From an uncultured Porphyromonadaceae bacterium (GTDB taxonomy: Bacteria > Bacteroidota > Bacteroidia > Bacteroidales > Muribaculaceae): a stretch of DNA of 64,000 bases. The translations under genes were made by a program, and so were the position numbers. A model generated the notes under the pieces. That model worked only from the letters and a program-made list of their open reading frames with translations, was not told the DNA's origin and made no database searches. Positions 36,095 to 45,273 of this stretch are shown here, piece by piece. The stretch covers positions 1-64,000 of the forward strand of contig CAMWVE010000003.1 in the NCBI GenBank assembly GCA_947177685.1, written 5' to 3'. The first letter of the stretch is position 1; each line of letters starts with the position of its first letter.

Positions 36095-38926
36095 TTATTC
36101 GGCTGTGGGATCAAGAGTGACCACATGGTAGTTGCCCTGCTCCAGAACCTGTTTCACGAAGTTCTGAACATCTTCTTTGGTGATGCTCTTGAGCAGTTCG
36201 ATGTCGCCGTTCCAAGTGTCGACACCGCTCACGGTGTAACCGGTGATGGCACCCAGCCAAGCATCGTTCTTCTCAAGGTTATCCTTGGCATTCTTGACGA
36301 GGAATTCAACCTGAGTCGCCACTTCTTCTTCCTTAACGGTTGTGGTCATGGCTTGGAATTCACCTGCGATGTAGTCAAGCACTTCCTTGCGCATTTCAGG
36401 CTTCATGGGGAACTGGCTTACAATCTGAGTGTTCATTCCGGAGTTGGTGCGTGAAACTGATGCCTGAGCACCGATTGAATAGGTGGCACCCATTTCTTCA
36501 CGGACTTTGTCGAGCAGACGGTTGCCCAGAATCTGACCGGCGATGTATGACACACGGCGGCTCTTGTCAGTGTATGGGATGTTTGCCGAAACCATGATTG
36601 AAGTCCAAGTCTGGGGTGTTGCCATGGTGGTGGTGAACTCTGAATCAAGTTTGCCGGTTACAGGGGTCAGCTCGGGATTGATTTTGGTGTCGGTGAGCGA
36701 AGCAGCTGCGTCAACGGGGAGTGTGGCGATGTACTGCTCAACCAGCGGACGGAAGGTGTCAAGGTCAATGCTGCCTACGAACACGAATGTGTAGTCCGAA
36801 GCGTTGGCAGTCATCTTGTGGCTCAGTTCGTTGATCTGCTCGCGGCTTGCTTTGTCGATAGCCTCGGTGCTGATGGGGCGACGGCGGGGGCTCTTGAAGG
36901 TTGCCTCCATCACATCTTTACCGAAGATATATGTGGGAGATGACTCCTGATTCTGGAGCAGACCCGAGTACTGTTTCTGAACGGCTGCGAAGTCCTCGGC
37001 AGTGATGTTGAGGTCAACGAAGTTCATGTAGAGCAGCTCCATGGCAGTGGGCAGATCCTTGATGGTTGTGTTACCTTCGATGCTGCGTTCGTAGTTGCCG
37101 AACTCAGGTGAAACGGAAACCTGCTTGCCTGAGAGATATTTCTGCATGTCGATGTTGTTATATTCGCCAAGACCGGCTGAACTGAGGGCATAGGGCCAGA
37201 AAATCATCGATGAAGCGTAGTCATCGCTGAAGTCGGCGTAACCGCCTTTGGCAATTGCCTCGAACAGGATTTCATCGCTCTTGAATGTGGTGGGTTTAAC
37301 AATAACCTTGACTCCGTTCGAGAGGGTCCATTCAGTAGCGCCGAAACGTGAATCGGTGGTTTCGCTAACGATTTTGCCGGGTGCGGGAAGCACGGGAATG
37401 AGGGGCTCTTCTTTCATGGCATCGACGTATGGCTCGATGGTCTCGGCGTCGACAGCTGCAAACACCTCTTTCATATCTTCTTCAGTGGGGAAGTAGAACT
37501 CAGCCTTGTCAGGGAGCAGCCCAAGGAACACGCGGTTATCAGAACCGAGCAGATTGGGGAGCACCTGATTGATTGCTTCCAGAGGAATTGCCGGAGCAAG
37601 CATGTTCATGATTTTGTATTCATTCTCCAGACCGGGAATAGGCTCGTTGTCAATGAAGTGACGGACATATTCGGTGACATACTTGCTTGACTCGCGGTTG
37701 TCGCGGTTGTTGAACGCTTTTTCAAGCTGTGAGAGATACTCGTTGCGTGCGCGCTCATACTCTGACACGGTGAAGCCGCCGCGCATGGCACGGAGCAGTT
37801 CGCGGTAAGCGCCTTCCATTGCCGGACGGATGTCGTTGCCTTTGGCTATGGCAAGCAGTGAGAATGCGTTTTTAGTCTTTGCGAGGAAGTATTCACCATC
37901 GCTGACACCTGCCACTGCAAAGGGAGCATCGGGATTCTGTGAAATTTCATTGAGGCGGTTGTCAAGCATGGTGACAATCATTCTCATCACATACTGTTCA
38001 ACGAGATAATCCAGTGTGGTCTTGCCTTCACGGGGAGTAGCGTCATATTTGTACATCAGCTGACCTATGGCATTGCTCTGCTCGGTGTCCTTACCGATGG
38101 CATAGATGGTGCCGGGGGTGTCCTCAACGGGGAAATATTCGCGGGGTTTTGCATTTTCAGGCATTTCGATGTCAGCGAACATCTCCTTTATTTTAGCTTC
38201 GATGCGGTCTACGTCGATGTCACCGACAACCACAACACCCTGCTGATCCGGACGATACCATGCTTCGTAGTAATCGCGGAGCGCCTGCGGGGGGAAGTTG
38301 TCAACGACTTCCATGGTGCCGATGGGCAGACGATAGCCGTAGCGGCTGTTAGGATACATGGTGGGGAGCAGGTTCTCCAGAATACGCATCTGACCCACCA
38401 TTGAACGGCGCCACTCCTCGTGGATAACGCCGCGTTCCTTATCTATCTCAACAGGATCCAGCGTAAGGTCGTTAGCCCAGTCGTGGAGAATGAGCAGACA
38501 TGAGTCCTGAACTGACTCGCGCTCGATGGGAACGTTTGAAATGTTATATACGGTTTCGTCAACCGAGGTGTAGGCATTGAGGTTGTAGCCGAATTTCACG
38601 CCGATTGACTCCAGCCAGTCACGCAACTGGTTGCCGGGGAAGTTGGTGGTTCCGTTGAAACACATGTGTTCGAGGAAGTGCGCCAGACCGCGCTGATTTT
38701 CCTCTTCAAGGATTGAACCCACCTTCTGGGCGATATAGAAATCAGCCTGACCTTTGGGATTTTCATTGTGACGGATGTAATAGGTCAGTCCGTTGGGCAA
38801 CTGACCGATTCTTACCTGATCATCCACCGGAATGGGTGGCATCTGCTGCTGGGCATAGCTACTGGCGGATGACACAAGCATCACCGCAGCCACAAGCATA
38901 AGCACGCGTGCAAAAAACTTATTCAT
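36095..38926 (-). CDS. M16 (insulinase/pitrilysin) family zinc metallopeptidase
   Basis: This 943-residue exported peptidase has a signal peptide at about residues 1-25 (VSSASSYAQQQ). The inverted zinc motif HxxEH is at residues 83-87 (HFLEH), and the downstream glutamate region DERGV-type sequence reads DKERGVIHEEWRR. The fold has two M16 halves: the first half carries the zinc site, and the second begins near residue 510 (TEWTLSNGVKVIVKPT). The length fits the large single-chain M16 peptidases of Bacteroidota, which act on oligopeptides in the periplasm. It appears to be a single-gene unit, divergent from the gene at 39116 and closed by the terminator at 36041. Confidence 0.93.
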   Translation of the reverse strand: MNKFFARVLMLVAAVMLVSSASSYAQQQMPPIPVDDQVRIGQLPNGLTYYIRHNENPKGQADFYIAQKVGSILEEENQRGLAHFLEHMCFNGTTNFPGNQLRDWLESIGVKFGYNLNAYTSVDETVYNISNVPIERESVQDSCLLILHDWANDLTLDPVEIDKERGVIHEEWRRSMVGQMRILENLLPTMYPNSRYGYRLPIGTMEVVDNFPPQALRDYYEAWYRPDQQGVVVVGDIDVDRIEAKIKEMFADIEMPENAKPREYFPVEDTPGTIYAIGKDTEQSNAIGQLMYKYDATPREGKTTLDYLVEQYVMRMIVTMLDNRLNEISQNPDAPFAVAGVSDGEYFLAKTKNAFSLLAIAKGNDIRPAMEGAYRELLRAMRGGFTVSEYERARNEYLSQLEKAFNNRDNRESSKYVTEYVRHFIDNEPIPGLENEYKIMNMLAPAIPLEAINQVLPNLLGSDNRVFLGLLPDKAEFYFPTEEDMKEVFAAVDAETIEPYVDAMKEEPLIPVLPAPGKIVSETTDSRFGATEWTLSNGVKVIVKPTTFKSDEILFEAIAKGGYADFSDDYASSMIFWPYALSSAGLGEYNNIDMQKYLSGKQVSVSPEFGNYERSIEGNTTIKDLPTAMELLYMNFVDLNITAEDFAAVQKQYSGLLQNQESSPTYIFGKDVMEATFKSPRRRPISTEAIDKASREQINELSHKMTANASDYTFVFVGSIDLDTFRPLVEQYIATLPVDAAASLTDTKINPELTPVTGKLDSEFTTTMATPQTWTSIMVSANIPYTDKSRRVSYIAGQILGNRLLDKVREEMGATYSIGAQASVSRTNSGMNTQIVSQFPMKPEMRKEVLDYIAGEFQAMTTTVKEEEVATQVEFLVKNAKDNLEKNDAWLGAITGYTVSGVDTWNGDIELLKSITKEDVQNFVKQVLEQGNYHVVTLDPTAE

Positions 38927-39003
38927 GATTGATAATATATTATATATGTGTAATTAATTTTCGGTTGAAACGCCGTTTAAATAGTTTGACGCAAAAATTA
39001 GCA

Positions 39004-39011
39004 CAAAGTTA
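39004..39011 (-). promoter_or_regulatory. -7 box of the M16 peptidase gene
   Basis: TAACTTTG on the minus strand fits TAnnTTTG, about 78 bp before the start at 38926. It lies in the divergent gap with the plus-strand box at 39037. No TTTG at the expected distance. Confidence 0.45.
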
Positions 39012-39036
39012 CATCGGATATTCAAAAAAAATATGC

Positions 39037-39044
39037 TATCTTTG
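39037..39044 (+). promoter_or_regulatory. -7 box of the membrane-anchored coiled-coil gene
   Basis: TATCTTTG fits TAnnTTTG, 71 bp before the start at 39116, in the divergent gap. No clear -33 partner. Confidence 0.45.
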
Positions 39045-39115
39045 TGAAAAATATTTAAAAAGGTTGTAACACCTCGTTATTAAGCCTTTTATAAACAAAT
39101 TATCACTTTTCAAAT

Positions 39116-39889
39116 ATGGCAGATTTTGAAATTGGAGGATCCGGCAAGTCTACCGGCGTTCCCCCCGAACACAACCCGCAGCCCATTCATGACCCGACAC
39201 CGACGCCCTACCCCGACGCACCCCCTGTGCCCGCTCCGGAGCCTGAGGTGATTTACATTGACCGCATAGTGGAGAAAAAGAAATCCACCGTCGGCTACTG
39301 GATTGCAATAATCATACTCATCATTCTGTTCCTCGTCTCCTTCTTCATTGCCATCGGTGCATTAATAACCGTCGGCGAGCAGGAAGAAACCATAGAAAGT
39401 CAGGAGAATGACATCATTGAACTCCAGAATGAAGTTTATCAGTGGAACACTGACTACAAGGAACTCCAGTCGACACTGGGCTCGCTCACCGATCGCATAA
39501 AAACATCGTTCCCCCTGATTATCAGCGATATAGAAATAGCCAATGTCACCTACGACAACGACATCATAAGTGACTACGGTTCAAGCATATACTCCACTCA
39601 GGCTCGCTATCTGAGACCGAAACTGAAATATTACGGCATGGTCAACGGCAGCCGCATGCTGAAAACCAAATGGATTCGTCCTGACGGCTCCGTCATCAGC
39701 GGCACAAGCTCTCCCTCAGGATTCAGCCAGGCGGAAAACTACACCATCTACGAAGGTCCTAACCAGTCGTTGGAGATGGGTGGCTGGGGCTGGAACGACC
39801 CGGGCAACTGGACCAACGGAACATACCGCATAGAAATCTGGTATGGCAACACTTGTCTGAAATCAAAAACTTTCGAGGTCTACTATTGA
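39116..39889 (+). CDS. Single-pass membrane protein with proline-rich N-terminus and coiled coil
   Basis: I do not recognise a family for this 257-residue protein. A cytoplasmic Pro-rich segment (about residues 15-45, including PTPTPYPDAPPVPAP) is followed by one strong transmembrane helix (about 60-87). A short coiled coil comes next (about 88-125, EQEETIESQENDIIELQNEV). The C-terminal domain is beta-rich with many Tyr and Trp residues (LEMGGWGWNDPGNW) and should lie in the periplasm. That domain resembles small ligand-binding beta sandwiches. It has its own -7 box and stands 84 bp before the M3 peptidase gene. Confidence 0.75.
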   Translation: MADFEIGGSGKSTGVPPEHNPQPIHDPTPTPYPDAPPVPAPEPEVIYIDRIVEKKKSTVGYWIAIIILIILFLVSFFIAIGALITVGEQEETIESQENDIIELQNEVYQWNTDYKELQSTLGSLTDRIKTSFPLIISDIEIANVTYDNDIISDYGSSIYSTQARYLRPKLKYYGMVNGSRMLKTKWIRPDGSVISGTSSPSGFSQAENYTIYEGPNQSLEMGGWGWNDPGNWTNGTYRIEIWYGNTCLKSKTFEVYY

Positions 39890-39973
39890 TGCGTCACCAA
39901 CAGCTGACCCCCTCAACGAAAGTTACAAGTAACATATTAACCTGACTTTTTAAACCGATTCATTAACTGAACA

Positions 39974-42097
39974 ATGAAACACAAGCTTTTACTCATGGCA
40001 GCAATCTGCTCACTCGGCATCGGTGCAGCCACCTCGAGTTGTGACTCGAAAAAGGCTGATGAAAACCCCTTCCTTTCAGCCTACGACACTCCTTATGAAA
40101 TCCCCCCGTTCGACAAAATCAAGGTTGAGCACTACATGCCCGCGCTTCAGGCTGGTATAGAACAGCAGAACGCAGCAATCGACTCAATTCTGGCTCAGGA
40201 GGAGATTACTTTTGACAACACAATCCTCGCCCTGCAGGAATCAAGCGAAATTCTTGACAAAGTCACATACGTTTTCTTCGCCCTGACCGAGAGCGACTCC
40301 TCTGACGAACTGGTTGAAGTGGCTAAGGAATTCGAGCCGGCGCTGTCAGCCCACAGCGATGAGATTTCAATGAACCCCCGCCTCTTCGAACGCATTCAGT
40401 ATCTGCATGACAACGCTGACTCACTCGGTCTGGCACCGGAGGAAATCCGCGCCGTAAACTCTTCCTATAAATCATTCGTCCGCAACGGCGCCCTTCTGTC
40501 AGACGATGACAAGGAAAAGCTCAAAGCGCTCAACACCGAGCTGACCGGACTCTATCAGCAGTTCAACAAAAATCTGCTCGACGCCACCAACGACTTCATC
40601 ATTGTCATTGACAATGAGGCTGAACTCGCCGGACTCCCCGAGTCAAACATTGCGGTTGCCGCCGAAGAAGCCAAAAACCGCGGCATGGAAGGCAAGTGGG
40701 TGTTCACGCTCCATGCGCCCAGTCGTCTGCCCGTACTCCAGTATGCCGACTCACGCAAGTTGCGCCGGAAAATGTACGAAGGCTACACTTCGCTGGCATC
40801 ATCAGGCAAATATGACAACGCCCCTGTAATCAACAAAATCCTTCAGGCACGCGCCAAAAAAGCGGCTCTTCTCGGCTATGAGAACTATGGCTCATACATG
40901 ACTGAAAACGTAATGGCAGGCAACATTGAAAATGCCGAGAATCTGCTGATGAAAATATGGACTCCCGCAATAGCTCGCGTGAAGGAAGAGGTAGCCGAGA
41001 TGCAGGCTCTGGCTAATGAAGAAGGCTACACCTTCACCATCGCCCCCTACGACTACTATTACTATGCTGAAAAAGTACGCCAGAAAAAATATGATCTGGA
41101 AGAAAGCAAAGTACGCGAATACTTCCCCCTCGACTCAGTGCGTAAAGGCATCTTCACCATGGCAGAACGTCTGTATGGCGTAACATTCACCGAAATGCCT
41201 GACGCTCCCAAATATAATCCTGAGGTGAAAGTCTATGACGTGAAGGATGCCGAAGGCAACCATCTGGCTGTGTTCATGACTGACTACTTCCCCCGCGCAT
41301 CAAAGCGTCAGGGCGCATGGATGAGCGAATTCAAAGGCGAATGGAAAGACAAAGATGGCAATTCTTCACGCCCCATCATCTACAACATCGGCAACTTCTC
41401 GAAACCTGTGGGCGACACCCCGGCGCTGCTCACTATCGACGAGGTTGAGACCATGTTCCACGAATTCGGTCACGGTCTGCACGGAATGTTGACACAGGCT
41501 CGTCTGCGTTCACAGAGCGGCACCAACGTTGACCGCGACTTCGTCGAGCTCCCCTCGCAGATTCACGAACACTGGGCAATGGAACCCGAACTGCTCAAAG
41601 TCTACGCAAAACATTACAAAACCGGCGAAGTAATTCCCGATGACATGATAGCCAAACTTGAAGCTTCAGCCACACACAATCAGGGCTTCACCACCACCGA
41701 ACTCGTAGGCGCGGCTCTGCTCGACCTCCAGTATGGCAAGCTCAACAACCCCAACGACACCATCGACGTGATGGCATTTGAACGCGAAGTGGCTCAGAAA
41801 CTCAACATGCCTGAAGAAATTCAGTATCGCTACCGTTCACCCTACTTCAAGCACATCTTCGGTTCTGACGGCTACGCATCAGGTTACTACACCTACCTCT
41901 GGGCAGAAGTTCTTGACTGCGACGGTTTCGAACTGTTCAAAGAAAAAGGAATCTTCGACCCTGAAACTGCAGCATCGTTCAAACACAACATCCTTGAAAT
42001 GGGCGACAGCGAGGATCCCATGGTTCTCTACGAGCGTTTCCGCGGTCACAAACCCAGCCCCGACGCGCTTCTCCGCAACCGCGGTCTGATTAAGTAA
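39974..42097 (+). CDS. M3 family zinc oligopeptidase (Dcp-like), probable lipoprotein
   Basis: The M3 family cleaves short peptides; this member resembles peptidyl-dipeptidase Dcp and oligopeptidase A. The zinc motif HEFGH is at residues 496-500 (MFHEFGHGLHGML), with the downstream glutamate in the VELPSQIHEHW region. The N-terminus (MKHKLLLMAAICSLGIGAATSSC) is a signal sequence ending in a cysteine, so a lipid-anchored periplasmic enzyme is likely although the lipobox is loose. At 707 residues it has the family's normal length. A strong hairpin terminator follows at 42121. Confidence 0.94.
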   Translation: MKHKLLLMAAICSLGIGAATSSCDSKKADENPFLSAYDTPYEIPPFDKIKVEHYMPALQAGIEQQNAAIDSILAQEEITFDNTILALQESSEILDKVTYVFFALTESDSSDELVEVAKEFEPALSAHSDEISMNPRLFERIQYLHDNADSLGLAPEEIRAVNSSYKSFVRNGALLSDDDKEKLKALNTELTGLYQQFNKNLLDATNDFIIVIDNEAELAGLPESNIAVAAEEAKNRGMEGKWVFTLHAPSRLPVLQYADSRKLRRKMYEGYTSLASSGKYDNAPVINKILQARAKKAALLGYENYGSYMTENVMAGNIENAENLLMKIWTPAIARVKEEVAEMQALANEEGYTFTIAPYDYYYYAEKVRQKKYDLEESKVREYFPLDSVRKGIFTMAERLYGVTFTEMPDAPKYNPEVKVYDVKDAEGNHLAVFMTDYFPRASKRQGAWMSEFKGEWKDKDGNSSRPIIYNIGNFSKPVGDTPALLTIDEVETMFHEFGHGLHGMLTQARLRSQSGTNVDRDFVELPSQIHEHWAMEPELLKVYAKHYKTGEVIPDDMIAKLEASATHNQGFTTTELVGAALLDLQYGKLNNPNDTIDVMAFEREVAQKLNMPEEIQYRYRSPYFKHIFGSDGYASGYYTYLWAEVLDCDGFELFKEKGIFDPETAASFKHNILEMGDSEDPMVLYERFRGHKPSPDALLRNRGLIK

Positions 42098-42120
42098 CTC
42101 CGATATCACCTATAACTTAC

Positions 42121-42157
42121 AGAGGCTGCTCCGATCTGATTTCGGGGCAGCCTCTTT
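42121..42157 (+). terminator. Terminator of the M3 peptidase gene
   Basis: AGAGGCTGC (42121-42129) and GCAGCCTCT (42147-42155) form a 9-bp stem with a 17-base loop, followed by TTTAGG. It lies 24 bp after the stop at 42097. Confidence 0.85.
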
Positions 42158-42162
42158 AGGTT

Positions 42163-42300
42163 TGTCAGAATAAGTCAGATGCAAGGCGCTTAGGATTATG
42201 CAGATGGGGGCATAGCTAAGTATGCGACCGAAGCCGCCTCCGAAAGCAACACAGCAGATGGCTTTTATGACACACCGCCACGCTGTTCAGAGCCAATAGT
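42163..42300. repeat. Possible dispersed intergenic repeat
   Basis: This gene-free stretch is clearly GC-richer than the AT-rich gene that follows and has no open frame with coding character. It contains an imperfect short repeat (GTCAGAATAAGTCAGATG). The shape, a compact non-coding block between converging genes, recalls dispersed intergenic elements, but only one copy is present here, so this is suspicion rather than proof. Confidence 0.3.
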
Positions 42301-42338
42301 AGAGCACAAAATGAACTATTATGAGAAATGTAGTATAA

Positions 42339-42932
42339 TTAGTAGATTGCTGAATCAGGTATATATTTCCTAATCCTTGAATCTGAAAGCCACATCATTA
42401 TTAAACACAATTTTTGAAATTTTTCATTGAAGCCTATACTATCTCTACCGGCAAATGAAATAGCATCACCCGAATTAAATATATTTACACCGTTTGAGTT
42501 AAACACATAAAGATCTGTACATAATGTGATATAGTTGGAACGATATACTTTCTCCATATTAGTTGCCTCAACAGAAATGGAGTCAAATCCCCATGATAAA
42601 ATTGCATTATTGTGAATAATCAGTTTCGTAGTGTCAAACGGGATAGACTCTGAAGTTTCGTTATTATTTTGATCTCCAGTATAACTGACTCGTCCACAAT
42701 ATATTTGATATGTGCTGTCTATCCTTGCTATCAAAGACCAAGAATATCCATAATGACCGCTTGAATAAAAAATTATTGGTCTATTCTTCAGCTTAGTGTA
42801 TAGTGAATCGGGCAAAGAACGTTTTAAAATATTTTCTGATTCGGCACTGTTCAAATTTTGAACTGGGGTTCCCAAAACTGAAAATATGCTCAAAACAATT
42901 ATTAGCGTAGGTAAAAAAAGAAGCTTCTTCAT
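42339..42932 (-). CDS. Exported protein of unknown function, AT-rich
   Basis: I do not recognise this 197-residue protein. It begins with a signal peptide (about residues 1-22, LFLPTLIIVLSIFSVLGT) and has a predicted beta-rich body with Trp, Tyr and Asn-rich strands (YGYSWSLIARIDSTYQIYCGRV). Base composition is much more AT-rich than all neighbours, and codons such as TTA, ATA and AAT are frequent. It sits alone between the M3 terminator and xseB, on the minus strand. These signs suggest acquisition or lineage-specific evolution. No -7 box is seen before it. Confidence 0.6.
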   Translation of the reverse strand: MKKLLFLPTLIIVLSIFSVLGTPVQNLNSAESENILKRSLPDSLYTKLKNRPIIFYSSGHYGYSWSLIARIDSTYQIYCGRVSYTGDQNNNETSESIPFDTTKLIIHNNAILSWGFDSISVEATNMEKVYRSNYITLCTDLYVFNSNGVNIFNSGDAISFAGRDSIGFNEKFQKLCLIMMWLSDSRIRKYIPDSAIY

Positions 42933-43127
42933 CGGAAAGAGGGTAACAGTGATGGACTTGGAACAGGAGTTTTCTTATACCCGTCGAATGCTGAGTCAAC
43001 ACTATACTGTTGTTATCATTAATATATAATATGCCGATTTTACTGTAAAGCTCGTAAGCTAAAGCGTATATAAAAGTCGGGTTTATCGAATGATTCCAAG
43101 GCAGTTACAATATGGGGACCGGAATAA

Positions 43128-43328
43128 TTATTCCTTTTCATCCAGAATTTCATCAAGCTCCTTGGCAACACCGGTCAGGCGGGTGCGGCACTCACGGATT
43201 ATTTCCGTGGCACGGCGCGCTTCGGCGGCAAGTTTGTCAATTTCTACATTTTGCCCCTTCAGTCGTGCGAGGATGCTTTCAAGTTCGGCGATAGCTTCGG
43301 AATAGGTCAGTTCTTTTACAGGTTTCAT
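43128..43328 (-). CDS. xseB: Exodeoxyribonuclease VII small subunit
   Basis: XseB is the small helical subunit of exonuclease VII, which degrades single-stranded DNA with XseA. The 66-residue protein matches the family: YSEAIAELESILARLKGQNVEIDKL, then a second helix EARRATEIIRECRTRL. Its ATG overlaps the xseA stop by four bases (ATGA), the usual coupling for this pair. Confidence 0.93.
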   Translation of the reverse strand: MKPVKELTYSEAIAELESILARLKGQNVEIDKLAAEARRATEIIRECRTRLTGVAKELDEILDEKE

Positions 43329-44623
43329 TTTACTACGGATTTGATTTTGCCCGATGCCAGATGTGTGGTAATCACATCGCCCGGAGTAAGTTGTTTTGAA
43401 GATGTGACAATCTTATTGTCACGGGTTGTGTAGGAGTAGCCTCGTTTCAACACCGATGAGGGGGAATAGGCATCGACAAGCTGTTTGATGCTGTCCAACC
43501 GTTCATGACCGGCGGTGAGTATGTTATCGGTGAGCATGCGCAGCATCTCCCGCGAACTGTCAAGTCGCAGCATGGCGCGCTCAACAGATGCTTTTCCGGT
43601 GGCAGGCAAACTCAGGGCTATGGTTTCCAGATGACGGTCAGAAGCCATCAGGGCACCACGCGCAAGCAACGGCAGCTCTGCCGAGCAGCGGTCAAGCTGA
43701 TTGACTGAGGCATGAACCGTATCTTTCAGCAGTGTCAGTATTCTCACTCCCAAGCTGTTAACCTCAGCGAGAACGGATTCAGCCCGTTCTATGAGCCATT
43801 CGGCAGCTGCCGTGGGGGTCTTGACACGCATGGCAGCCACATAGTCCAGCAGTGTCACGTCGCGCTCGTGCCCTATGCCAATCACAATGGGGAGCGGAAA
43901 CTGGGCGATGTTGGCAGCGAGGTCGTAATCCTCGAAACATGACAGATCGTCCGAGGCACCTCCGCCACGGATTATTACCACGGCATCCCAGTTTTCCTCC
44001 TCGGCGGCTATCTGCTCCAACGACCTGATTATCCCTGCCGGAGCGGTGTCGCCCTGCATAGGGGCAGGGAAACAGCGGCACACGAAGCGGATGCCGGCAG
44101 TGTTGTTCTCCAACTGGTGCATGAAGTCGCCATAGCCGGCTGCGGTTTCCGATGATATGACGGCAATGCGCTGAATGACTTCGGGCAGCGGCAGCCTGCG
44201 GTTCATCTCTATTATCCCTTCGGCTGTCAGCCGCTCGATTATCTCACGGCGCCGACGCAGTTTGTCGCCGATAGTGAACTCAGGGTTTATATCCCTGATT
44301 ATCAGCGATAGCCCATATTGCGGGTGATAGTTCACCGACACTTTCACCATCACCTTCATGCCGCTTCCGAACGGCTGTCCGGTGGCAGCTGTGAAGCGTG
44401 CGTCGAGCATGTAGAAAAGATTAGCCCAGATTGCAGCACGGGCGCGTGCCACGGTGTGTCCTTCGTCATCCTTCTCTATCAGTTCCAGATAGCAGTGGTT
44501 ACGACGGCTCACATCGGCGGTTTCGGCAGTAATCCACACTTCCCTGAGTTCCGCGCGCTCAAGAGCCGATGCAATCAGGGAGTTGAATTCAAGCAGTGTC
44601 ATGGATGAGTCCGAGGCGCCCAT
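43325..44623 (-). CDS. xseA: Exodeoxyribonuclease VII large subunit
   Basis: XseA is the catalytic subunit of exonuclease VII. The 432-residue protein has an N-terminal OB-fold (about 10-110, with LREVWITAETADVS), the catalytic domain with the motifs RIAVISSETAAGYGDFMHQL, VVIIRGGGASDDLSCFED and GIGHERDVTLLDYVA. A long helical C-terminal region follows and ends RGYSYTTRDNKIVTS. The start overlaps the DUF3256 stop by one base (TGATG), and the stop overlaps xseB. Confidence 0.96.
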   Translation of the reverse strand: MGASDSSMTLLEFNSLIASALERAELREVWITAETADVSRRNHCYLELIEKDDEGHTVARARAAIWANLFYMLDARFTAATGQPFGSGMKVMVKVSVNYHPQYGLSLIIRDINPEFTIGDKLRRRREIIERLTAEGIIEMNRRLPLPEVIQRIAVISSETAAGYGDFMHQLENNTAGIRFVCRCFPAPMQGDTAPAGIIRSLEQIAAEEENWDAVVIIRGGGASDDLSCFEDYDLAANIAQFPLPIVIGIGHERDVTLLDYVAAMRVKTPTAAAEWLIERAESVLAEVNSLGVRILTLLKDTVHASVNQLDRCSAELPLLARGALMASDRHLETIALSLPATGKASVERAMLRLDSSREMLRMLTDNILTAGHERLDSIKQLVDAYSPSSVLKRGYSYTTRDNKIVTSSKQLTPGDVITTHLASGKIKSVVK

Positions 44624-45270
44624 CAGTTTGCTCTTTGGGGCACGAACTTACGCCCGTTCCACTTGTAGACAAGTGCTGAACTGAGCGAATCTTTCACCTT
44701 ATTCCATACATCTTCAGGCAGATAATCAGCAAACGTGGGGGTCAGCCGCAGTGTGGCTGACGTCGGGTCATAGGTGTACTCTGCCATGGCGAACGGCACC
44801 AGTGACATCACCTCGCGAGCGTCGCTTTTCGGCACACCTTTCTTAATCCAGTCCTTCAGCGCAGGAGCCGCGAAATAGGTCTCTTTCAGCGGTTGCCACG
44901 ATGAGTCGTAGAGTTTCAGGGCGCCATCCATGGCAGGTGTGGCGATGTTTGACACACAAACGATTATGGTATCCTTCTTGCTGTTCAGCGCAAGCGCCAC
45001 CTGAGTGGTCACCATTCTGTTGGCAGCCGTTTCAACCACCACGTTTTCAGGGGTCAGCTCCAACACCCGGGCAGTTCCGCTAAGGCGCGTGGCGCTGGTG
45101 CGTTCCGATCCGCTCTTGAAATAATCGAGCATATCCATGCGGGTCAGTCGGGTAATGCCGGGAAACAGCGTCGACGGCGCGTTGACCAATGCCTGTTCGG
45201 CTGTAAGCTGTCCGCTGACAGCCAGCGGAAGCAGCAGGAGTGTCAAAAGTATGTACCTGAAACTGTTCAT
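44623..45270 (-). CDS. DUF3256 exported protein
   Basis: This 215-residue protein belongs to the Bacteroidota family DUF3256, recognised from the opening TAEQALVNAPSTLFPGI, the central CVSNIATPAMDGALKLYD, and the end VYKWNGRKFVPQ. A signal peptide covers about residues 1-20. The function is unknown; the beta-rich fold suggests an envelope protein. It lies 3 bp after the helicase gene and overlaps xseA by one base, so the four genes form one operon. Confidence 0.82.
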   Translation of the reverse strand: MNSFRYILLTLLLLPLAVSGQLTAEQALVNAPSTLFPGITRLTRMDMLDYFKSGSERTSATRLSGTARVLELTPENVVVETAANRMVTTQVALALNSKKDTIIVCVSNIATPAMDGALKLYDSSWQPLKETYFAAPALKDWIKKGVPKSDAREVMSLVPFAMAEYTYDPTSATLRLTPTFADYLPEDVWNKVKDSLSSALVYKWNGRKFVPQRAN

Positions 45271-45273
45271 TGT

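Noticed and set aside
39041-39060. Rex operator next to the 39116 gene
   Set aside because: Only a half-site resembling TTGTGAA is present; the second half does not match.
43121-43134. Terminator of xseB from the palindrome GGAATAATTATTCC
   Set aside because: It overlaps the xseB stop, is AT-only in the centre and too weak for a terminator.
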